A DNA stretch of 64,000 nucleotides from Lentzea xinjiangensis. GTDB taxonomy: Bacteria > Actinomycetota > Actinomycetes > Mycobacteriales > Pseudonocardiaceae. Positions 58,980-64,000 of the stretch are shown piece after piece (the stretch's first letter is position 1; every line of letters begins with the position of its first letter). The notes below the pieces were generated by a model. It did not search any database, was not told where the DNA came from, and saw only the letters and a list, made by a program, of their open reading frames with translations. The position numbers and the translations under genes are program-made. The DNA is taken from positions 124,001 through 188,000 of the forward strand of contig NZ_FOFR01000016.1 of NCBI RefSeq assembly GCF_900110955.1. The letters run 5' to 3'.

Positions 58980-60365
58980 ATGACCTCGATCGACCCCGCA
59001 GAGCTGGAAGTCTGCCTGCGCGTGCTTGCCCAGGTCGAGGACCTGCCCGCCGAGCACGAGGACGCGGTGCGCGTCCGCCGGGCCACCGCGAAGATCTTCA
59101 AGGCCGCGAAGAAGTTCCGGAAGTCCGAGCGCAAGGCCGCCATCACGGCCAACGACCGGGCGGTGACGGCGCTGACCGCCACCGGCTCGCCGGACCGCAT
59201 CGACGACGAGACGCAGGGCCTGCCCCTGGTGTCGAACGCCCAGGGCGCCACGGCGGGCACGCTGCTGCGCGCCCGGTCGTGCTACACGTGCCGCAAGCGG
59301 TTCGTCGAGGTCGACGCCTTCTACCACAACCTCTGCCCCGACTGCGCCGCGTTCAACCACGGCAAGCGCGACGCCCGCACGGACCTGACCGGCCGCAACG
59401 CGCTGCTCACCGGTGGGCGTGCCAAGATCGGCATGTACATCGCCCTGCGGCTGCTGCGTGACGGCGCCCACACCACCATCACCACGCGCTTCCCCAAGGA
59501 CGCGGCCAGGCGCTTCGCCTCCATGCCGGACGCCGCGGACTGGATCGACCGGCTCAAGATCGTCGGCATCGACCTGCGCGACCCCGCCCAGGTGCTGGCG
59601 CTGGCGGACGAGGTGGCCGCGCACGGCCCGTTGGACGTGCTCATCAACAACGCCGCGCAGACCGTCCGCCGCTCCGCCGGCGCCTACGCCCCCCTCGCCG
59701 CCGCCGAGCACGAGGCGCTGACCGGCGACGCGCGCCGGCCGGAGCTGATCTCGTTCGGCGGTCACGGCCAGCTCGCGCTGCCCGGCACGGCGGTCCCCGA
59801 GGCGCACTCGGTGACGACGCTCGCGTTGATGGCGGGTTCCAAGGACATCGACGCGGGCGGCCTCGTGCCGGACACCGCGCCGGTCAACTCGTGGATCCAG
59901 AACGTCGACGAGGTCGACCCGGTGGAGCTGCTGGAGGTGCAGCTCTGCAACTCGACCGCGCCGTTCCTGCTGATCTCGCGGCTGCGCGCGGCGATGGCGA
60001 AGTCGTCGCACCGCCGCAAGTACGTGGTGAACGTGTCCGCGATGGAGGGTCAGTTCTCCCGCGCGTACAAGGGTTCCGGGCACCCGCACACGAACATGGC
60101 CAAGGCGGCGCTGAACATGCTGACGCGCACGAGCGCCGAGGAGATGCTGCGGTCCGACGGCATCCTGATGACGGCCGTCGACACCGGCTGGATCACCGAC
60201 GAGCGCCCGCACCCGCTGAAGATGCGCCTGGCCGACGAGGGCTTCCACGCCCCGCTGGACCTGGTCGACGGCGCGGCGCGGGTGTACGACCCGATCGTGC
60301 GCGGCGAGGCCGGCGAGGACCTGTACGGCTGTTTCCTGAAGGACTACGCTCCCGCCGCCTGGTGA
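58980..60365 (+). CDS. Zinc-ribbon SDR-family protein lacking the catalytic tyrosine
   Basis: 461 residues. Residues 1-95 form a helical, Lys-rich head; a zinc ribbon follows (CYTCRKRFVEVDAFYHNLCPDCAAF, CxxC...CxxC at about 101-120). The C-terminal two thirds is an SDR domain: ALLTGGRAKIGMYIALRLL (TGxxxxxG), LIDNNAA-like INNAAQT, VNVSAMEGQFSR. At the YxxxK position it has TNMAK, so the Tyr general acid is replaced by Thr while Lys remains. Oxidoreductase activity is therefore uncertain. Starts at ATG 58980, before Ku. Confidence 0.82.
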   Translation: MTSIDPAELEVCLRVLAQVEDLPAEHEDAVRVRRATAKIFKAAKKFRKSERKAAITANDRAVTALTATGSPDRIDDETQGLPLVSNAQGATAGTLLRARSCYTCRKRFVEVDAFYHNLCPDCAAFNHGKRDARTDLTGRNALLTGGRAKIGMYIALRLLRDGAHTTITTRFPKDAARRFASMPDAADWIDRLKIVGIDLRDPAQVLALADEVAAHGPLDVLINNAAQTVRRSAGAYAPLAAAEHEALTGDARRPELISFGGHGQLALPGTAVPEAHSVTTLALMAGSKDIDAGGLVPDTAPVNSWIQNVDEVDPVELLEVQLCNSTAPFLLISRLRAAMAKSSHRRKYVVNVSAMEGQFSRAYKGSGHPHTNMAKAALNMLTRTSAEEMLRSDGILMTAVDTGWITDERPHPLKMRLADEGFHAPLDLVDGAARVYDPIVRGEAGEDLYGCFLKDYAPAAW

Positions 60366-60520
60366 TGCGCGGGCGGCGACCAGCCGCTGGGCACACCACC
60401 GGTATCACCGGGAAGCGATCAGCCCTGAACCCCACCGGTGCGACCTCCCTGGTGACGCACGTGTCCGAGGTACCCGTCGGACGCACCCGAACGAGCCCTT
60501 TCGTCACGACAGACGACTAC

Positions 60521-60536
60521 TCGACCACTTGTTCGA
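60521..60536 (+). promoter_or_regulatory. LexA-type SOS box immediately before ku
   Basis: TCGACCACTTGTTCGA matches TCGAAC-N4-GTTCGA at 11 of 12 positions. It lies 14 bases before the ku ATG, just upstream of a TACTTA -10-like element (60538-60543) that would give a leaderless message. The rest of 60366-60520 shows nothing codeable. Confidence 0.65.
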
Positions 60537-60549
60537 GTACTTATTTGTC

Positions 60550-61212
60550 ATGAGAACTGTGTGGCGGGGAGCACTTCGGTTCGGCATGACGGCGATGACG
60601 GTGCGGCTGGTCGCCGCGTCGACGGAACACCGCGGCAGGGTGCACCTGGTGCACCGGGAGGACAGCGGCCGCGTGCGCCACCAGCAGGTGTGCGGCGAGT
60701 GCTCGCTGCGGCTGACCCCGGACGACATCGGCCGCGGCTACGAGCTCGAGGACGGCCGCATCGTGCAGATCGACCCCGGCGACCTGCCCGCGCCCGAGGA
60801 CGGCCTGATCGACGTGCAGCAGTTCGCGCCGCAGGTCGACCTCGACCCCGTGGCGCTGCACCGCAGCTACTACGTCGAGCCGGACGACCTGTCGGTTCGG
60901 CCGTACGTCCTGCTGCGCGAGACGCTGGAGCGCACCAAGACGGCGGCGATCGTCAAGTTCGCGTTGCGGGGCAAGGAGACCCTGGCGGCCATCCGGCCTC
61001 AGCAGGGGGTGCTGGTGCTGCACACGCTGCTGTGGCCGGACGAGGTGCGCGAGCCGCACTTCCCGTTCCTGCACCGCGACACCGAGGTGCGGACCGGCGA
61101 GCTGGCGGCCGCCGCGGCGCTGGTGCGGGCGCAGACGCGGCCGTTCCGGCCGCACGAGTACCCGAACACGCACCACGAGGCGCTGCTGCAACTGGTCGAG
61201 GCGAACGTCTAG
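60550..61212 (+). CDS. ku: Ku DNA end-binding protein, short form
   Basis: 220 residues. MRTVWRGALRFGMTAMTVRLVAASTEHRGRVHLVHREDSGRVRHQQVCGECSLRLTPDDIGRGYELEDGRIV and KTAAIVKFALRGKETLAAIRPQQGVLVLHTLLWPDEVREP are the bacterial Ku core that dimerises around DNA ends in NHEJ. It ends soon after the core, lacking the usual Lys-rich C-terminal extension (typical Ku is 260-300). ATG 60550 is chosen because the SOS box and -10 lie just upstream; an earlier in-frame ATG at 60529 would sit inside the operator. A ligase D gene is not in the window. Confidence 0.93.
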   Translation: MRTVWRGALRFGMTAMTVRLVAASTEHRGRVHLVHREDSGRVRHQQVCGECSLRLTPDDIGRGYELEDGRIVQIDPGDLPAPEDGLIDVQQFAPQVDLDPVALHRSYYVEPDDLSVRPYVLLRETLERTKTAAIVKFALRGKETLAAIRPQQGVLVLHTLLWPDEVREPHFPFLHRDTEVRTGELAAAAALVRAQTRPFRPHEYPNTHHEALLQLVEANV

Positions 61213-61307
61213 ACCGCGGCTCCTGGTGGTGCGGGCGGACGACCCGCGTCCCGGGGATGAACGCGGGTCGTCCGCCCGTGCCGCCAGGGGTACTAGCATC
61301 GGCACCC

Positions 61308-64000
61308 ATGCTCGTCAGCCCGTCCGACCTCGTCGACCTGCTCGAATGCGAGCACCGCAGCCACCTGGCACGGGACGGGCGCCGGGGCGACCCCGAGGAG
61401 CTGCACCGGCAGGCCGCCCGGACCGCCGCCGAGATGCGCGCGGGCCAGGACCCGGTCGAGGACGCCGTCTTCTTCGACGGCGTCTTCCACTGCTCGGTGC
61501 GGACGCTGGTCCGCACCCCGGACGGCTACGAGCCGTGCGACGAGGCCCCGGAGGCCACTCCCCTGGCCGTGCTGTCGCTGACCGCGGCCGGTCAGGCGCT
61601 GGGGGCCGAACGCGCGCACCTGGTCGTCGACGGCAGGCGCACCTCCTTCCGGGTCGCCGACTTCGCGCCGTTGCTGGGGCGGCTGCTGACCCGGCTCGCG
61701 AAGCCGTCACCGGCGCCGAAGCGGTCGTGGGGTGACGTCAGGGCCGCGTGCACCGGCTGCCGGTTCGCCCGCCACTGCGCTTCCGGCCGTGAGCAGGCAC
61801 GCGACCTCTCGCTCGTCGCCGGGCTGCGGGCGGACCAGCGGCGGAAGCTGGTGTCCGCCGGCATCGACACCATCGACGCGCTCGCGGCCACCGGGGAACG
61901 GCCCCCCACCCTCTCCCCCGCGAGCTTCACCGCGCTGGCGGCGCAGGCCCGCCTCCAGGTGCAGCAGGAACGCACCGGTGTCAGCACGTACGAGGTCGTG
62001 GCTCCCGAGGCGTTGGCGGTCCTGCCCGAACCGGCGGAGGACGACGTGTTCCTGGAGGTCGAGGGCGACACGTTCCGCACGCCGGGCTGGGAGGGCACGT
62101 TCGCGGAGTTCGTCGACCGCACGCCGACCGGCACGGTCTACCACTTCACGCCACACGACCTCGTGGGACGGGCCGCGCGCACGGCGACCAGGGAGTCCGA
62201 AGTGGACGAGCTGGTGCGGCGCTGCGTCGACCTCGGCGCGCTCACCCGCCGGGTGCTGCGGGTGTCCACGCGGGAGTACGCGCTGCCGGCGTTGGCACCG
62301 CTGCTGGACGACGAGAACCCGACCAGGGGCGTCCGCGACCTCCTGGAGCGGATCAAGCGCGAGCACGGGGTCGAGACGGCGCCGCCGCAGGAGCAGGACG
62401 AGGCGGCGCGGGAGAAGGCCGCCGAGCGGGCCCGGCGGATGGCGGCGCTGACCGAGCCGCTGCTCGCCGAGGGGCACGCGCTGTTCGCGGCGACCGTCGG
62501 GTACCACCGGCGGGAGGCGAGCCCCGCGTGGGGCGACTTCTTCCGGCGGGCCAGCGCCCCGATCTCCGACCTGGAGACCGACTCCGACTGCGCGGTGCCG
62601 ATCACGCTGAAGGCCGAGGACTGGGTGCCGCCGAGCGGGCGCGTCCGGACCCACAAGCGGCAGGTGAGGGCGCGGATCGACCCGGAACGCCCACACCCGT
62701 TCGGCAAGGACGAGCAGGTCCGGCTGCTCTACCCCGGCAACGTCACGCGCAACGCCGTCGTGGCCGACGACAACCCGTACGAGCTGGTGCTGACCGAGAG
62801 CACCGGGCAGGAGCACACCGAGCTGCCGATCGCGGTGCTGCCGGGCAGCCCGGTGCCCGCGGCACCCAAGGACGAGGCCGTCGCGGAGCTGGCCGAGCAG
62901 GCGGTCCACCTGCTGCCGCTGCTGCCCCGCAACCCCGGCATCGACCTGCTGCTGCGCACGCCGCCCGCGCAACCGCTGCCGCAGCACCCCGACGTCGTGC
63001 AGGCCGTGATCAAGGCCGTCGACCAGCTCGACGGCGGCACGCTGGCCGTGCAGGGGCCACCGGGGGCGGGCAAGACCTACCTCGCGACCAAGCTCGTGAA
63101 GCACCTGATCGACCAGGGCAAGACGGTCGCGGTGACGTCGACGTCGCACAAGGCCGTGGAGAACGTGCTGGGATCGGTCGACCCCGGCATCCCGATGGCC
63201 AAGCGGCCCAAGGGCAAGCCCGAGGAGGACGTGCCGTGGGACCAGCCCAAGGACAACGGCGCGCTGGCCCGCTGGCGTGAGGAGCACCCGCGGGGGCACC
63301 TGGTCGGTGGCACGGCGTGGACGTTCGCCAACGCCGCGATCAAGGCGCGGCCGTTCGACGTGATGATCATCGACGAGGCCGGGCAGTTCGCGCTGGCCGA
63401 CGCGGTGGCGGTGGCGACGGCGGCCAGGAACCTCGTGCTGCTGGGAGATCCGCAGCAGTTGCCGCAGGTCGTGCAGGGCGTGCACCCGCCGGGCTCCGAC
63501 GCCTCGGCGCTCGGCCACCTGCTCGGCGACGCCGACGTGATCCCGCCGCACCTCGGCTACTTCCTGGCCGAGACGCGCCGGATGCACCCGGCGGTGTGCA
63601 AGCCGGTGTCGGAGCTGTCCTACGCCGGTCTGCTCCGCTCGCACGAGTCGGCCGCGAACCGCCGGATCGACGGCGTCGAACCCGGCATCTACCTGCGCGA
63701 AGTCGATCACCGGCACAACATCACGTCCTCGGTCGAGGAAGCGGACGCGGTGGTCGACACCGTGCAGCAGATCGTCGGTCGCACCTGGACGGACAACGGC
63801 GAAACGCGCGAACTGACCGATTCGGACGTCCTGGTGGTGGCGCCGTACAACCTCCAGGTGCGCGTCATCCGGCGCAGGCTGGCCGATGCGGGGTTCGACG
63901 GAACGCGCGTGGGCACTGTGGACCGCTTCCAAGGTCAGGAGGCGCCCGCGGTCGTCATGTCGATGACCTCGTCGTCCACCGTGGACCTGCCGCGCGGCCT
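61308..64000 (+). CDS. TM0106-type RecB-like nuclease/superfamily 1 helicase (3' partial)
   Basis: 897 codons are in the window and the frame is open at its end. An N-terminal RecB-like region has Cys14 (LLECEH) and CTGCRFARHC (Cys148, 151, 157), the C...CxxCxxxxxC [4Fe-4S] pattern of Cas4/AddB/Dna2. The expected acid-x-Lys of the nuclease centre (xDxK) reads CDEAPE here, so cleavage is doubtful. A helicase follows: Walker A GPPGAGKTYLA (about 583), VMIIDEAGQF (about 685), GDPQQLPQV (about 712), VVAPYNLQVRVIRR and TVDRFQGQEAPAVVMSMT. It lies 95 bases after ku, same strand, probably same response. Confidence 0.88.
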   Translation, partial: MLVSPSDLVDLLECEHRSHLARDGRRGDPEELHRQAARTAAEMRAGQDPVEDAVFFDGVFHCSVRTLVRTPDGYEPCDEAPEATPLAVLSLTAAGQALGAERAHLVVDGRRTSFRVADFAPLLGRLLTRLAKPSPAPKRSWGDVRAACTGCRFARHCASGREQARDLSLVAGLRADQRRKLVSAGIDTIDALAATGERPPTLSPASFTALAAQARLQVQQERTGVSTYEVVAPEALAVLPEPAEDDVFLEVEGDTFRTPGWEGTFAEFVDRTPTGTVYHFTPHDLVGRAARTATRESEVDELVRRCVDLGALTRRVLRVSTREYALPALAPLLDDENPTRGVRDLLERIKREHGVETAPPQEQDEAAREKAAERARRMAALTEPLLAEGHALFAATVGYHRREASPAWGDFFRRASAPISDLETDSDCAVPITLKAEDWVPPSGRVRTHKRQVRARIDPERPHPFGKDEQVRLLYPGNVTRNAVVADDNPYELVLTESTGQEHTELPIAVLPGSPVPAAPKDEAVAELAEQAVHLLPLLPRNPGIDLLLRTPPAQPLPQHPDVVQAVIKAVDQLDGGTLAVQGPPGAGKTYLATKLVKHLIDQGKTVAVTSTSHKAVENVLGSVDPGIPMAKRPKGKPEEDVPWDQPKDNGALARWREEHPRGHLVGGTAWTFANAAIKARPFDVMIIDEAGQFALADAVAVATAARNLVLLGDPQQLPQVVQGVHPPGSDASALGHLLGDADVIPPHLGYFLAETRRMHPAVCKPVSELSYAGLLRSHESAANRRIDGVEPGIYLREVDHRHNITSSVEEADAVVDTVQQIVGRTWTDNGETRELTDSDVLVVAPYNLQVRVIRRRLADAGFDGTRVGTVDRFQGQEAPAVVMSMTSSSTVDLPRG

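Noticed and set aside
61707..63932. 741-residue minus-strand frame at the right end
   Set aside because: Antisense to the helicase, whose Walker and Fe-S motifs are clear on the plus strand.
1..64000. tRNA or rRNA genes
   Set aside because: No cloverleaf with a GTTCGAATC-type T arm and no rRNA signatures were noticed by eye; a covariance search was not possible.

Overview
The window is about 70% G+C, densely coded, rich in GTG starts and four-base start/stop overlaps (ATGA, GTGA). It carries actinobacterial hallmarks: an XRE/DUF397 pair, a DUF222-HNH (13E12-type) gene, a PptH/PptT pair, an ECF sigma/CU044_5270 pair and maleylpyruvate-isomerase-like proteins. It reads as chromosome of a filamentous actinomycete, probably Pseudonocardiaceae (Lentzea, Saccharothrix or Actinosynnema-like). 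That placement is inferred from gene content, not from a marker gene.

Layout. 1-4.1 kb: a LytTR response regulator (5' end outside the window), a small membrane protein, an SSS-family symporter and a LytS-type histidine kinase form one coupled operon for sensing and importing a small carboxylate. 4.2-8.4 kb: an IS5-like DUF4096 protein, a PptH-like hydrolase abutting a phosphopantetheinyl transferase, and a GCS2-type ligase. 8.5-14.3 kb: a worn region with a truncated methyltransferase, half of an NRPS condensation domain behind an iron box, the argP/argO lysine/arginine export pair, idi, and an orphan MbtH protein. 15-22.6 kb: housekeeping and regulatory genes (YVTN propeller, GNAT, ECF sigma, Ser/Thr kinase, CorA, crotonase, lipoprotein, a SLATT membrane protein).

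22.6-54.8 kb is a large cell-surface polysaccharide locus. It has UDP-sugar dehydrogenase, five glycosyltransferase genes (one a GT2-GT4 fusion), an AsnB amidotransferase, an MFS carrier, a Wzx flippase, a Wzz-like protein and a Wzy-like ligase/polymerase. A minus-strand operon then runs from the polyprenyl glycosylphosphotransferase that primes the glycan through oxidoreductase, epimerase, two aminotransferases and two acyltransferases (diamino-sugar synthesis). A 1591-residue secreted protein with a dimethylformamidase-like head and four DUF4082 modules is translationally coupled inside this operon. The locus is interrupted at 39.2-42.5 kb by DUF397/XRE, a DUF222-HNH gene under a LexA-type box, and a maleylpyruvate-isomerase-like gene.

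54.8-64 kb: S4 protein, DUF2306 protein, a coupled SLOG-SLATT plus SLATT gene pair (predicted nucleotide-sensing membrane effectors), a coupled small acidic protein and HAD hydrolase, a zinc-ribbon SDR lacking the usual Tyr, a short Ku protein directly behind a second LexA-type box, and a Cas4/Dna2-like Fe-S helicase that runs off the end. The best candidates for something undescribed are the SLOG-SLATT pair, the SOS-linked Ku/Fe-S helicase, the DUF4082 giant in the sugar operon, and the iron-boxed condensation half-domain.
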